Shown piece by piece: positions 42,784-53,143 of a DNA stretch of 64,000 nt. Origin of the DNA: Hymenobacter sp. DG25A (GTDB lineage Bacteria; Bacteroidota; Bacteroidia; Cytophagales; Hymenobacteraceae). The stretch lies in assembly GCF_001280305.1 (NCBI RefSeq), contig NZ_CP012623.1, forward strand, positions 2,542,001-2,606,000, read 5' to 3'. The translations under genes and the position numbers were made by a program. Each line of letters begins with the position of its first letter. The first letter of the stretch is position 1. The notes beneath the pieces are model-generated. The model was not told where the DNA came from, did no database searches, and was given only the letters and a program-made list of their open reading frames with translations.

Positions 42784-45153
42784 TTAAAAGCGGAAGCTCT
42801 TGCTGAACGATGGGATAATAGGGAACAGAGAAATCTGCCGGTAAGAAGACTTCTCCACTTCGTTGCCATACTCATCGGTGCGGCCCTGGCGCAGGTAGAG
42901 ATAATAGGGGTTTTTGCGGCTGTAAGCGTTGTAGAGCGAGAAGCTGTTTACTACTTCGCCCCAGCGCTTTTTCCGGGTCTGGCTCAAATCCAGGTCCAGG
43001 CGGTGGTAGGCGCGCATGCGGTAGGCGTTGCGCGGGCCGTAGTCGTCGTACTGCTCATACACGCCCAGGCGGTAGCGGCCTTCTGAGAGCGTGGTACCGT
43101 TGCCGGTGCCGTATACCCAGGTGCCGGAGAGCAGCAGGTTTTCCTTCAGCTTATGAATGATGACCAGGGAAGCGTCGTGGCGCCGGTCGTACTTGAAGGG
43201 AAACAGGCGGCCCTGGTTCAGCTCCGGAAATTTGCGGTTGCTCCAGGCCAGGGTGTAGCCTAGCCAGCCGGTGGTGCGGCCGCTTTTCTTCTGCAGAAAC
43301 ACCTCACCCCCGTAGGCCCAGCCCCGGCCGCTGGTTACTTTGCTTTCCCAGTTATTGTCGGTAGTGCCCAGGAAGCTGGCGCCCTCACGGTACTCAATGA
43401 GGTTGCGCATGGGCTTGTAGTAGCTTTCCAGGCTCAGCTCATAGTCCTCATCTTGGTAGCGCAGGGTACGGGCCGCGCCCACGCTGATTTGCTGGGCCCG
43501 CTGCGGGCGCACGGTAGCGGTAGAGGGCACCCACAAATCAGTAGGCAGGCCGATGCCGCTGTTGGTGAGCAGGTGAATGTATTGCGTGGTGCGGGCGTAG
43601 GCGGCTTTCAGAGCCCATTCGGGCGTGAGCAGAAACCGGGCTGCCAGGCGCGGCTCCAGCGAAGGGTACAGCTTATCTTTCACCAGAAAGCTGTTCAGCC
43701 GCAGGCCCCCGTTCACCTTCAGCCGCTCATTTACCCGGTAGTCGTCCTCGGCATAAAGCGAGGCCTCGTGCGCGCCTACTTTCGATACGGAGTTCAGCTC
43801 GCTCAGCTCCTCGGAACCCTTGGCCTGCAGCGCCCCGGGCTTGAAGGAGTGGAGAATGTACTGCCCTCCGGCCCGGATATAATGGTCGGGCGAGGGCATA
43901 TAGTCCAGGTCCGACTTCAGGCTCAGGTCCCGGATATTGGAAAAGTAGCGCAGGGTGAACTTGTCGGTCTGGCTGCCGGAGCGGCTTTCCTCCTCGGCCC
44001 CGATGTTGAACTGGTACTTACTGTAAGTGAGGTGGGTATTCAGGAACAACTGGCTGTTGAGCACCCGGTTCCAGCGCAGCGCCGCCGTGAGGTTGCCCCA
44101 CCCCAGCGCCGATTTGGTGCTGTTGTAATCCTCGTTTTCATATTTGTCGCGGATGCGGGCGTAGAACTTGTCGTAGCCGGTAAAGGCACTCAGGTACACC
44201 CGGTCGCGGGGGCTGATTTTCCAGTTCAGCTTGCCGTTCAAATCATGAAAGAAATACCCCAGGGAGCCGCTGCTGTTCTCACTGGCCAGGCTGGCCTTAA
44301 TGAGCGGCTGGGCCAGGATATCCAGATAGGTGCGGCGGGCGGAGAAAATAAACGAGGCCGTATCCTTCTTGATAGGACCTTCCAGCGTGAGCTTGGAGGC
44401 AATCAGCCCTACAGCTCCCTCGCCGTGGAATTCCTGCATGTTGCCCTCCTTCATGGAAATATCCAGCACCGAGGAAAGCCGCCCGCCGTACCGGGCCGGG
44501 AAGCCGCCTTTAATCAGCTCCACGTTATTCAGGGCATCGGCATTAAACACGGAGAAAAACCCGAACAGGTGCGAGGCGTTGTACACCGGGGTGCCATCCA
44601 GCAGAATCAGGTTCTGGTCGGGGGAGCCGCCGCGCACGTAGAGGCCGCTGGTGCCCTCGCCCCCGCTCTGCACGCCGGGCAGCAGCTGCAGCACTTTCAG
44701 TACATCTACCTCGCCCAGCAGGGCGGGCAGGGTTTTTATTTGCGTGATGGGTACGTTGATGGTGCCCATGCGTGTGCTCTGGGCAATTTTCTCCTCCCGG
44801 CTGCCTACCACTTCCACGCCCGTCAGCTCGGCGGAAAGCGGCTTCATCCGGAAATCGTGGGTGTGGCTGCGGCCGGCGGCCGCGGCCCAGCGCGCCTTTT
44901 CATAGCCCAGGTAAGAGACCAGCAGCCGCACGGAGTCGGCGGCAGGCAAAGTCAGGGAGTAGAAGCCGTAGTTGTTGGTGGCCGTTCCCTGGCCGCCGGC
45001 CGGGTGCACCACGGCCACGCCAATCAGGTTTTCGCCGGTGGCGGCGTCGCGCACGTAGCCGCTAATAGTGATTTTGGCGGGCTGCTGGGCCTGCACTGCG
45101 CCCATGGGCAGTAGCAGGCATACCAGCAATCCTAAGCGTCGAAGTATTGGCAT
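42784..45153 (-). CDS. TonB-dependent receptor with carboxypeptidase-regulatory-like domain
   Basis: 789 residues from the ATG at 45153. Signal peptide (cleavage VQA-QQ); CarboxypepD_reg-like domain (ISGYVRDAATGENLIGVAVVHPAGGQG...); plug domain with GEVDVLKVLQLLPGVQSGGEGTSGLYVRGGSPDQNLILLDGTPVYNASHLFGFFSVFN; then a 22-strand-type barrel ending in Phe. Imports large molecules across the outer membrane using TonB energy. It lacks a SusD partner, and the DUF4249 gene follows instead, so it is not a typical polysaccharide locus. Substrate unknown. Confidence 0.93.
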   Translation of the reverse strand: MPILRRLGLLVCLLLPMGAVQAQQPAKITISGYVRDAATGENLIGVAVVHPAGGQGTATNNYGFYSLTLPAADSVRLLVSYLGYEKARWAAAAGRSHTHDFRMKPLSAELTGVEVVGSREEKIAQSTRMGTINVPITQIKTLPALLGEVDVLKVLQLLPGVQSGGEGTSGLYVRGGSPDQNLILLDGTPVYNASHLFGFFSVFNADALNNVELIKGGFPARYGGRLSSVLDISMKEGNMQEFHGEGAVGLIASKLTLEGPIKKDTASFIFSARRTYLDILAQPLIKASLASENSSGSLGYFFHDLNGKLNWKISPRDRVYLSAFTGYDKFYARIRDKYENEDYNSTKSALGWGNLTAALRWNRVLNSQLFLNTHLTYSKYQFNIGAEEESRSGSQTDKFTLRYFSNIRDLSLKSDLDYMPSPDHYIRAGGQYILHSFKPGALQAKGSEELSELNSVSKVGAHEASLYAEDDYRVNERLKVNGGLRLNSFLVKDKLYPSLEPRLAARFLLTPEWALKAAYARTTQYIHLLTNSGIGLPTDLWVPSTATVRPQRAQQISVGAARTLRYQDEDYELSLESYYKPMRNLIEYREGASFLGTTDNNWESKVTSGRGWAYGGEVFLQKKSGRTTGWLGYTLAWSNRKFPELNQGRLFPFKYDRRHDASLVIIHKLKENLLLSGTWVYGTGNGTTLSEGRYRLGVYEQYDDYGPRNAYRMRAYHRLDLDLSQTRKKRWGEVVNSFSLYNAYSRKNPYYLYLRQGRTDEYGNEVEKSSYRQISLFPIIPSFSKSFRF

Positions 45154-45227
45154 AGAGTAGGATAAGAAAGCTATTCGGGTTGACTGCAAGAGCCTGACAA
45201 AGCCTGATTGGTTGCCCGCCGGGCCGA

Positions 45228-45269
45228 AAAAAACGCCTGCTTTTCCCGGAAGAAAGGCAGGCGTTTTCT
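45228..45269. terminator. Bidirectional terminator candidate upstream of the TonB receptor
   Basis: AAAAAAACGCCTGC..GCAGGCGTTTT hairpin, 11-bp stem. On the minus strand it ends the region above the OmpH-like gene or isolates the receptor promoter. Confidence 0.75.
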
Positions 45270-45290
45270 AAGCGGCAACGGCCGCAGTAC

Positions 45291-45932
45291 TTATTTCTTT
45301 TTAGCCGAGTACTCCTTGTTCAAGTAGGCCGTCACTTCTTTGGTAATGTCCAGGTCCTTGCGACCGTAGGCAATAGTGCCGCTGGGCGCAGAAATCAGGA
45401 TGAGGCGGTAGCCGTTTTCCTTGCCGTAGAGCGCCACCTGCTTGTCCACGCGGTCCAGCACCTGCTTGGTCATGCGGGCTTCTTCTTCCGCGGCTTTCTG
45501 CTGCAGCTGCTGCTGCAGCTGGCCGCCTTTCACGCGCTGCGCTTCCAGCTGCTGCTCGGTGGCAGCCCGCTGCTCGGGCGTGAGCGAAGCGGCCTGCTGC
45601 TGATATTTCTGGATGGCGCTCTGGAACTGGCGGCCAATGGCGTCGTTCTGGTTGCTCCAGCCTTTCACTTTGGCCTCGAAGCTCTTGCGGGCATCTTTCA
45701 TGGCCTGGTAGTTATTCAGCAGCTCTTCCGAAACCACGAAGGCAATTTTATCGGTATCGGCTACGGCTTCCAGCTCGTTGGTGGCAGTGGCGGTGCCGGT
45801 GGAATCGGTGTGCACTACGGTGCGGACGCGGGCGGGCGTGGCGGCCGGCTTATTAGCGAAGTGGAGGTAAAACAGCACAGCCACGGCAATAACCAGGACC
45901 GCGTCAATAACGATGCGCAGGGGGTTGTTCAT
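45291..45932 (-). CDS. OmpH/Skp family protein with N-terminal membrane anchor
   Basis: 213 residues from the ATG at 45932. The N-terminus has an uncleaved-looking hydrophobic segment (residues 7-24) in place of the usual cleaved Skp signal peptide. After a linker, KIAFVVSEELLNNYQAMKDARKSFEAKV matches the OmpH start. A long Gln/Ala/Glu coiled coil (residues about 95-165) and a C-terminal strand region (YRLILISAPSGTIAYGRKDLDITKEV) complete the Skp fold. Likely a periplasmic chaperone for outer-membrane proteins. Close to the TonB receptor, but not clearly in an operon. Confidence 0.85.
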   Translation of the reverse strand: MNNPLRIVIDAVLVIAVAVLFYLHFANKPAATPARVRTVVHTDSTGTATATNELEAVADTDKIAFVVSEELLNNYQAMKDARKSFEAKVKGWSNQNDAIGRQFQSAIQKYQQQAASLTPEQRAATEQQLEAQRVKGGQLQQQLQQKAAEEEARMTKQVLDRVDKQVALYGKENGYRLILISAPSGTIAYGRKDLDITKEVTAYLNKEYSAKKK

Positions 45933-46052
45933 CAGTAAGAAATAGAAAAAAAGAAGGAGGCCGAACAACGGCCGGGCAAAGAAACATAAAATGCGGCAAG
46001 CCATCCGCATTCCGGCCCCGAGAATAAATCAGGAAAGCGTGCGGCCTCCCGG

Positions 46053-47129
46053 CTATTCCAGCACCGTGGTGGTTTCGTCCTCGTCCGGGTCGGTTTCTTC
46101 GGGGGTACGGCCGGGCTTTTCCTCGAAGGGCACAATCAGGTCGGCGCGGCTCGGGGCCGTATCAGTGCGGCCGATGTGCAGCAGGGCATCTCCCTGGTTT
46201 ACCACGGGCATGTGGTTGACGCCCACCACGTAGCCGCTCACCAGGGACTCCAGGCGCACGGCCATTTCGCCGTAGGGGTCGGTGATAGTGCCGTACACCT
46301 GCCCTTTTTCCAGGTAGTCGCCCAGCTGCACGTGGCTGCGAAACAGCCCGGCGTACTTCGCGCGCAGCCAGGTATGGCGGGGGCAGATGATGCTGGGCTG
46401 CGCAGGCGGCGGCACCTCCGGCGCCATGCCCAGGTGGTGCAGCACCCGAAACGTGCCCGCAATGGCCAGCTCAATCCCGGGCTCATCAAAGCGCAGCGAC
46501 TCCCCGGTTTCGTACACAATAATGCGCCGCCCCTGCTGCATGGCGGCCTCGCGCAGGGAGCCGGCGCGCAGGCCCGAGTGCAGCGTAAAGGGCGCGGCAA
46601 AAGCGGCCGCCAGGGCATCCGTCTCGTCATCCTCGCCCAGCAGGCAGCGCACCTGGGGGCTGTTGCTGCGGGCCGCTCCGCCGGTGTGGAAATCAATACC
46701 GTAGTCTACTAGGGGCATGATTTCGCGCATGAAGCGGTGCGCCACGCGGCTGGCCAGGGAGCCCCGGGGGTGGCCGGGAAAGCTGCGGTTCACGTCTTTG
46801 CCATCGGGCACCTCCCGGGAGAAGTTCAGAAACCCGTAGATATTGAGCAGCGGAATGGCAATAATGCTGCCCCGCAGCGGCTGCAGCATATTGCGCCGGA
46901 TCAGCCGCCGGATGGTTTCAATGCCGTTTACCTCGTCGCCGTGCATGCCGGCCATCAGCAGCACCGTGGGGCCGGGCAAGGTTGAGCGAAACACATTTAC
47001 CGGCACATCAATCACCGTTCCGGAAGGCAGCCGGGAAATGACCAGGCGCGTAGTTACCCGCTCGCCCGGCCGGATGGTCAGGCCGTTGATGCAAATATCC
47101 TGGGGCTCGGTAACGGAGTGACTGGGCAA
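46053..47129 (-). CDS. Succinylglutamate desuccinylase/aspartoacylase family protein
   Basis: 358 residues. The frame starts with TTG at 47129; no ATG lies upstream before an in-frame stop, and the first internal ATG is past the metal site, so TTG is preferred. Zn-carboxypeptidase-like fold: MAGMHGDEVNGIET (His and Glu metal ligands), DVNRSFPG, IDFHTGG (third ligand) and ETGE near residue 205. The acidic C-terminal tail (PEETDPDEDETTT) is low complexity. Family members often accompany RimK, as here; a role in removing or trimming amide-linked groups is plausible but unproven. Confidence 0.85.
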   Translation of the reverse strand: MPSHSVTEPQDICINGLTIRPGERVTTRLVISRLPSGTVIDVPVNVFRSTLPGPTVLLMAGMHGDEVNGIETIRRLIRRNMLQPLRGSIIAIPLLNIYGFLNFSREVPDGKDVNRSFPGHPRGSLASRVAHRFMREIMPLVDYGIDFHTGGAARSNSPQVRCLLGEDDETDALAAAFAAPFTLHSGLRAGSLREAAMQQGRRIIVYETGESLRFDEPGIELAIAGTFRVLHHLGMAPEVPPPAQPSIICPRHTWLRAKYAGLFRSHVQLGDYLEKGQVYGTITDPYGEMAVRLESLVSGYVVGVNHMPVVNQGDALLHIGRTDTAPSRADLIVPFEEKPGRTPEETDPDEDETTTVLE

Positions 47130-47220
47130 ATGCAGATGGACTAGTGGAAGAAAAAAGGAATTTAGCCGACCTTAGGACCAGGCGCTGAACCTGACTTCAG
47201 GCGCCTATAACCCTCCCTTT

Positions 47221-47577
47221 ATGAATTTGGAAGACTTACGCTCCTTCTGTCAGCATCTGCCGGCGGCTACGGAAGATATAAAATGGGGACATGATTTGTG
47301 CTTTAGCGTGGGACAAAAAATGTTCTGCGTCATGTCCCTGGACTCTCCCACTACCGTCAGCTTCAAAGCCAGCGACGAGGATTTTGCCCTGCTCACGGAA
47401 ACGCCCGCCATTATTCCGGCACCTTACATGGCCCGCCACCACTGGATGCTGGTGCAGGAACTCCGCCGCTTTACCACCCCGGAATGGCAGGAATACGTCC
47501 GAAAATCCTACGAGCTAGTCTGGGCCAAACTTTCGCGCCGGGTGCAGCAGGAGCTGAGCGCGCGGTCCTCTGCCTAA
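47221..47577 (+). CDS. MmcQ/YjbR family protein
   Basis: 118 residues, full length for the family. Features EDLRSFCQHLPAATEDIKWGHDLCFSVGQKMFCVMS and HHWMLV..., ending in a helix. YjbR proteins have a cyclin-dependent-kinase-inhibitor-like or double-wing DNA-binding fold; their role is not settled. It is the only plus-strand gene in the RimK module and interrupts the minus-strand series, 91 bp from one side and 18 bp from the other, so it may be a later insertion. Confidence 0.9.
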   Translation: MNLEDLRSFCQHLPAATEDIKWGHDLCFSVGQKMFCVMSLDSPTTVSFKASDEDFALLTETPAIIPAPYMARHHWMLVQELRRFTTPEWQEYVRKSYELVWAKLSRRVQQELSARSSA

Positions 47578-47595
47578 CGTAAAAGCGGTTCTGCG

Positions 47596-48549
47596 CTACT
47601 GCTGTGGCTCGTCCGACTGACTATCGGGGGCAGCCGACGCCGTGGTTTTGCGCTTGGCACCCTTGCTTTTGTGCTTCCGGGCCAACTCCTCGGTATACTC
47701 AATGATTTTGCCGGCTATATCCAGACCGGTAGCTTTTTCAATGCCTTCCAGGCCCGGCGAGGAATTTACCTCCAGCACCAGCGGGCCCCGCTTGCTTTGC
47801 AGCATATCTACCCCGGCAATGCCCAGGCCCAGGGATTTGGCGGCCAGCAGCGCGGCTGCTTTTTCGGCCCGGGTCAGCTTTACCAGCTTGCCGCTGCCGC
47901 CCCGGTGCAGGTTAGAGCGGAACTCGCCGGCCGCACCTTGCCGCTTCATGGCCCCTACTACTTCGCCGTTTACCACAAAGGCCCGGAGGTCAGCACCTTT
48001 GCTTTCGGCAATGAACTCCTGCACAATAATGCGGGCTTTCAGGTTGTGGAAGGCCTCAATAACAGACTGGGCCGCTTTGGCCGATTCGGCCAGTACCACG
48101 CCCAGGCCCTGGGTGCCTTCCAGCAGCTTAATGATAACCGGCGCCCCGCCTACCTGCTCAATCATCTGGGGCACTTCATCGGAATAGTTGGTGAAGGCGG
48201 TTTTGGGCATGCCCACGCCGGCGCGGGCCAGGATCTGCATAGAGCGGAGCTTATCGCGGCTGCGCACAATGGCCTGGCTTTCCACAGCCGTGCGCACCTT
48301 CATCATCTCAAACTGACGCACTACGGCGCAGCCATAAAACGTAACGGAAGCCCCGATGCGGGGAATAATGGCATCGAAATCTTCTAAACGACGGCCTTGG
48401 TAAATAATACCAGGCATGCCTTTTTCAAGTACCAGGTTGCAGTGCAGATGGTCTATTACCTCTACCTGGTGGCCGCGCAATTGGGCGGCTTCTACCAAAC
48501 GGGCAGTGGAATAGAGTTTCGGCTCACGCGACAGAATCGCCAGTTTCAT
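47596..48549 (-). CDS. rimK: RimK family alpha-L-glutamate ligase
   Basis: 317 residues. ATP-grasp enzyme that adds glutamates to the C-terminus of ribosomal protein S6 in Escherichia coli; here the target is presumed similar. Motifs: [29 protein letters not shown] at the N-terminus, [23 protein letters not shown] (ATP-grasp), and [21 protein letters not shown] (metal-binding Glu/Asn). A basic 30-residue tail ([11 protein letters not shown]...) follows the usual end. Neighbours are a retropepsin-like protease and an aspartoacylase-like protein, the standard RimK context. Confidence 0.95.
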   Translation of the reverse strand: MKLAILSREPKLYSTARLVEAAQLRGHQVEVIDHLHCNLVLEKGMPGIIYQGRRLEDFDAIIPRIGASVTFYGCAVVRQFEMMKVRTAVESQAIVRSRDKLRSMQILARAGVGMPKTAFTNYSDEVPQMIEQVGGAPVIIKLLEGTQGLGVVLAESAKAAQSVIEAFHNLKARIIVQEFIAESKGADLRAFVVNGEVVGAMKRQGAAGEFRSNLHRGGSGKLVKLTRAEKAAALLAAKSLGLGIAGVDMLQSKRGPLVLEVNSSPGLEGIEKATGLDIAGKIIEYTEELARKHKSKGAKRKTTASAAPDSQSDEPQQ

Positions 48550-48618
48550 CAGAGAAGGTGCTTGAAAAGAAAGGGAAAGAGGAGGCCGAATGGGGGCACA
48601 AAGATGACGAAAACGCCG

Positions 48619-49095
48619 TTAGCGGGCGCGGCGCTCTGCCGCTTGCCCGGCTTTGTACGAGACGTTCAGGCGGCTGACATCAACCACAAATCGGGCCTGG
48701 CGCAGCAGTAAACGGCCTATCAGCACCGGATACTTCATGTCGGAACGGTCAGATAATGAGAACTCCGTGACATAATCTTGTCCGAACAGCCGCAGGGAAG
48801 CCCGGATGACGAAGCGCTCCTGCACCTCGCCATTGGAGCTGCGAATATCGCGCAGAGAAAAATCCGAAAATTCCATGGGCGTACCGTCGAAGTTGGGGTG
48901 CGAGGGGTCCAGCAACAGCACGCGCAGCTGCTCCCGCCCATCCGGGAGACGCTCTACGTGAATGTTGGAACAATGGATGGCGCTGGTGTAGGCGCCCGTA
49001 TCCACTTTGGCTTCTACCCCCCAGAGCTGAAACTCCGGAAAATCTACCAGCTCACGCCGCCCCACAACTTGCTTTGGTACCCGCGGTTTTTTCAT
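48619..49095 (-). CDS. RimB-like retropepsin-fold protease ('ATP-dependent zinc protease')
   Basis: 158 residues from the ATG at 49095. The catalytic aspartate motif DTGAYTSAIH and the flap/substrate half RSDMKYPVLIGRLLL identify the family annotated as ATP-dependent zinc protease but structurally retropepsin-like (RimB). It is thought to trim poly-glutamate tails made by RimK. Lies 69 bp upstream of rimK on the same strand and is probably cotranscribed. Confidence 0.92.
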   Translation of the reverse strand: MKKPRVPKQVVGRRELVDFPEFQLWGVEAKVDTGAYTSAIHCSNIHVERLPDGREQLRVLLLDPSHPNFDGTPMEFSDFSLRDIRSSNGEVQERFVIRASLRLFGQDYVTEFSLSDRSDMKYPVLIGRLLLRQARFVVDVSRLNVSYKAGQAAERRAR

Positions 49096-49170
49096 GGTTG
49101 GCAAGATAGAGCATGTGCCGCTGTTTGAAATTTAGAGCGGGCCTGAAATACAGGTATGAAAAAATAACGG

Positions 49171-49272
49171 CCATGCTGAGGCATTAGCCGAAGGACCTTA
49201 TCCCGACTGAACGACAAGCGTAACAACGCCTGGTGCCAGCGTGAGAAGGTCCTTCGCGGGGCTCAGGATGAC
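49171..49272. repeat. Dispersed palindromic repeat, 'cgaaggacctt' type (B3), degenerate
   Basis: Left arm CCATGCTGAGGCATTAGCCG (diverged) and right arm ending GGGGCTCAGGATGAC. The interior (ACGACAAGCGTAACAACG) is a diverged version of the B2/B4 interior. Between the RimB-like gene and the sugar dehydrogenase gene. Confidence 0.8.
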
Positions 49273-49303
49273 AGATAGATAGAGGAAAGGGGGTGATTAT
49301 TGG

Positions 49304-50431
<1,128 letters not shown>

Positions 50432-50488
50432 GCTTCTCCAAACTACTACTGGCTGCTCAAGGTTACACGCCCCAGCCGGCCGGTGGGC

Positions 50489-50770
50489 TTAGTGCCGCTC
50501 CCGCTGGCGCATCAGCCGCTCGTATTCCCGCTCCGAAAGCTGGTTTTTCCCATAGCCCCCGTACGTGGAAAAGCCCTGAAAAACCAGGGACAGGCCCCAG
50601 AATACGGTGGCCCACACGGGCCACGGAATACCATTTGAGTGGCGGGCCGTCAGAAACCAGATAGTCCATAGCAGGGCATTTACCCAGGCATACGTGAACA
50701 AATGTGTTTTAAAGCGGGCACGGTCTTGGGCCATGCGCCAAAGCTGGGGGTCACGTTCTACAGGTTCCAT
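50489..50770 (-). CDS. 2TM domain protein
   Basis: 93 residues from the ATG at 50770. Two hydrophobic segments (about residues 29-43 and 50-68) flanked by charged ends: AQDRARFKTHLFTYAWVNALLWTIW and PVWATVFWGLSLVFQGFSTYG, then an Arg/Glu tail. This is the bacterial 2TM domain (PF13239 type), often found fused to or near histidine kinases. Function unknown. The upstream 180 bp holds no other feature. Confidence 0.85.
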   Translation of the reverse strand: MEPVERDPQLWRMAQDRARFKTHLFTYAWVNALLWTIWFLTARHSNGIPWPVWATVFWGLSLVFQGFSTYGGYGKNQLSEREYERLMRQRERH

Positions 50771-50954
50771 GGTAGTTATAAGTAAGGGGTTAGACACGGA
50801 TTACTGATCGAAACCTATTCATTTCAAATAATATACACAATTCGTAATTTACTCAGGTGGGCTATTCAGGGGCTGACCTGTAGAAAAAGCGAGACGAAAG
50901 CCAAGCCCTGGGTCGTCGGCCTACGTATGCGCCTCATCCTATCTTATTACCGCT

Positions 50955-51527
50955 ATGGCCTCCTCTGATCCTACTGCCTCTCCCTGGCGCGCTGCCCAAT
51001 CCTTTGGGCGCATTCTCCTGTACCTGGGTGATATTACGAAGCTTGACACCGATGCCATTGTGAATGCGGCCAACTCCTCCCTACTGGGCGGCGGCGGTGT
51101 AGATGGGGCTATTCACCTGGCAGGGGGGCCAGCCATCCGGGAAGCTTGTCAGCAGATACGCGCCACCCAATATTCCGCTGGATTGCCCACCGGCGAGGCC
51201 GTACTGACTACCGGCGGCCAGCTGCCGGCTTCGTTCGTAATTCATACCGTGGGCCCGGTGTGGCAGGGCGGCCACAAGCGCGAGCCGGAGCTGCTGGCCA
51301 GCTGCTACCGCAACTCCCTGCAGCTGGCTACGGAGCATCAGCTGAGCACTATTGCCTTTCCGGGCATCAGTACAGGCATTTATAGCTACCCCAAGGAAGA
51401 AGCGGCCGAGCTGGCCGTGCGGGAAGTCCGGAAGTATCTGACCCAGTTTGAGTTTCCGCAAACCGTGGTTTTCGTGGCCTTTAATGAGGATAACCGCTGG
51501 CTTTACGAGCAGGAGCTGCTGAAATAA
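50955..51527 (+). CDS. Macrodomain protein, O-acetyl-ADP-ribose deacetylase-like
   Basis: 190 residues. ADP-ribose-binding macrodomain of the YmdB/MacroD type: GDITKLDTDAIVNAANSSLLGGGGVDGAIHLAGG, then VIHTVGPVW and AFPGISTGIYSYPKEEAAELA. Likely hydrolyses O-acetyl-ADP-ribose or removes ADP-ribose from proteins. Single gene between 2TM and hydrolase genes on the opposite strand. Confidence 0.95.
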   Translation: MASSDPTASPWRAAQSFGRILLYLGDITKLDTDAIVNAANSSLLGGGGVDGAIHLAGGPAIREACQQIRATQYSAGLPTGEAVLTTGGQLPASFVIHTVGPVWQGGHKREPELLASCYRNSLQLATEHQLSTIAFPGISTGIYSYPKEEAAELAVREVRKYLTQFEFPQTVVFVAFNEDNRWLYEQELLK

Positions 51528-51534
51528 CGGCTGG

Positions 51535-52329
51535 CTACCAGCCGGCTTCCTGTGGGTGCCGCCGCAGCCAGCTGGTTACGTCATGAAGCAAACCAGCGTG
51601 CCCGGCATTCAGGACCACAGTGTGCGCGTGCTGCAGGCCACTGATGAAGGGCTGCAGGCCGGCATACGGAATGACCCGGTCGTGCTGACCCAGGAAAAAG
51701 GTAATGGGTATCTGATGCTGATTGAGCAGGCGGCGCAAGTGGGTCAGATCAAACGTGAGGTTCCGGAAGCCCGTCCAGCTGCGGTACACGCGCAGGCGCT
51801 TTTCGCGGCTGTCCAGCTGCCACTGCGCAAAGCGTACCAGACCTGTGTTGACCAGCCGCCGCTGTGCCAGGGTATCCAGCAACCCCAGCAGGCGCTGGGG
51901 CCGCAGCACGGCCCGGCCCAGCATACCACGCATCACGGCCGGCGAGGTGGCCAGCTTATACCAGAACTGGCGCTGCAGGCCATCGGGGGCAATCAACCAG
52001 ATTTTCTCTACCTGCTCCGGGTGGTTTTCCAGCAGCGTGAGAGCAAATTTGGCCCCCATGCTGAAAGCCAGCAACCCATAGCGGGTGAGCTGCTGCTCCC
52101 GCAAAAAATCATCCATCACCTCGCCCAGCCGCTTTTTAGTGAGAGGGGCGTCGGGGCGGGCCAGGCGGCTGCGGCCGTGGTAAAACAGGTCGAAGGCATA
52201 TACCGTGACGCCGGGGTCCAGCGCGGCAATCAGGTTGCGCCAGTGGCCCTCGCCCTGCCCATAGCCATGAAAGGCCAGAATTGCCCGGGGCCCGGTGCCA
52301 TAGCGCTGATAGTGCAGTTGCGTTTTCAT
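51535..52329 (-). CDS. Alpha/beta hydrolase
   Basis: 264 residues from the ATG at 52329. A longer frame to 52401 would translate part of palindrome B4 (RRSFAKLRMTGG) and is rejected. Oxyanion region AFHGYGQGEGHW, nucleophile in AFSMGAKFAL (Ser in a degenerate elbow, Ala in place of the first Gly), Asp in LGQHDRVIP, and His in NAGHAGLLHD. Hydrolase or thioesterase activity is expected; substrate unknown. 8 bp from the 3' end of the convergent macrodomain gene. Confidence 0.88.
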   Translation of the reverse strand: MKTQLHYQRYGTGPRAILAFHGYGQGEGHWRNLIAALDPGVTVYAFDLFYHGRSRLARPDAPLTKKRLGEVMDDFLREQQLTRYGLLAFSMGAKFALTLLENHPEQVEKIWLIAPDGLQRQFWYKLATSPAVMRGMLGRAVLRPQRLLGLLDTLAQRRLVNTGLVRFAQWQLDSREKRLRVYRSWTGFRNLTFDLTHLRRLLNQHQIPITFFLGQHDRVIPYAGLQPFISGLQHAHTVVLNAGHAGLLHDVTSWLRRHPQEAGW

Positions 52330-52369
52330 GGCGGAGGAGATGAAAGGTGAAGTTGCGTATTTCCCGCCT

Positions 52370-52469
52370 GTCATCCTGAGCTTTGCGAAGGACCTTCTCA
52401 CGTTAAAACGATAATCGTTGTTACGACTCGTGCTAACGAGAGAAGGTCCTTCGCTTTGCTCAGGATGAC
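52370..52469. repeat. Dispersed palindromic repeat, 'cgaaggacctt' type (B4)
   Basis: Left arm GTCATCCTGAGCTTTGCGAA, right arm ending TTGCTCAGGATGAC. The interior ACGATAATCGTTGTTACGAC matches B2 with few changes. Lies between the hydrolase and DUF502 genes. Confidence 0.9.
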
Positions 52470-52511
52470 AGATGTTATTTCACAGCTTCACAAACTCGCC
52501 ATTTCACCACC

Positions 52512-53057
52512 TCACAACTTAGACACGCCCCCGGAAACAATAAACTTCATTACCTCACTGCTGGGCAAATCCAGGTACGTGACGGATTCTTTGGGCACCA
52601 GCTGCAGTTCGCCGGAGAAGTTGTAGGAGTGCGGGTAGTACACGGCCAGCAAATCGGGGCGGTGCATCACGCTCAGGTCATCCTGGGTGGCAAAGCCCAT
52701 GCGGTAGGCTTTGGTTTCCTCGTTCACGCACACCAGCACGGGGCGGTTGAACTTCTGATTGTCGCCGACAAAAGCATCAAACAAATCTTTCAGGCTGGAA
52801 TAAATGATGCTAACCAGCGGGGTGCGGTGCAGCACCCGCTCCGCGAGCACCAGAAACGGGCGCACGGCAAAAGAGCGGGCCACAAAGCCCACCAGCGTAA
52901 TCAGCACCAGCATGGTGAGCAGACCCAGGCCGGGAAAGCCATTCAGGTTGAACAGGCCATCCAGCCACATAAAGAGGCCCACCAGAATATAAATGGTGAT
53001 GGTGATGGGGGCTACAATCAGCAGCCCATTGAGAAAGTAATTGCCGAGTTTGCTCAT
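52512..53057 (-). CDS. DUF502 family membrane protein
   Basis: 181 residues from the ATG at 53057. Two membrane segments (NYFLNGLLIVAPITITIYILVGLFMWL and LGLLTMLVLITLVGFVARSF), then a cytoplasmic or periplasmic domain with the family motif TPLVSIIYSSLKDLFDAF and VPKESVTYLDLPSSEVMKFIVSGG. The family is widespread and its role is unclear; plant relatives are called LCV. Follows the ispH terminator on the same strand. Confidence 0.92.
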   Translation of the reverse strand: MSKLGNYFLNGLLIVAPITITIYILVGLFMWLDGLFNLNGFPGLGLLTMLVLITLVGFVARSFAVRPFLVLAERVLHRTPLVSIIYSSLKDLFDAFVGDNQKFNRPVLVCVNEETKAYRMGFATQDDLSVMHRPDLLAVYYPHSYNFSGELQLVPKESVTYLDLPSSEVMKFIVSGGVSKL

Positions 53058-53081
53058 GAAGGGCGGAAAACTACACAAGAA

Positions 53082-53105
53082 AGCCCGGCCGCTGACGACC
53101 GGGCT
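53082..53105 (-). terminator. Terminator after ispH
   Basis: AGCCCGG / CCGGGCT, 7-bp stem with a 10-nt loop; on the minus strand it is followed by TTTCTTG. Located between ispH and the DUF502 gene. Confidence 0.65.
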
Positions 53106-53143
53106 CCAAAAATCAGAAAAGAAGCGGCAGAATAGCCAGTTGC

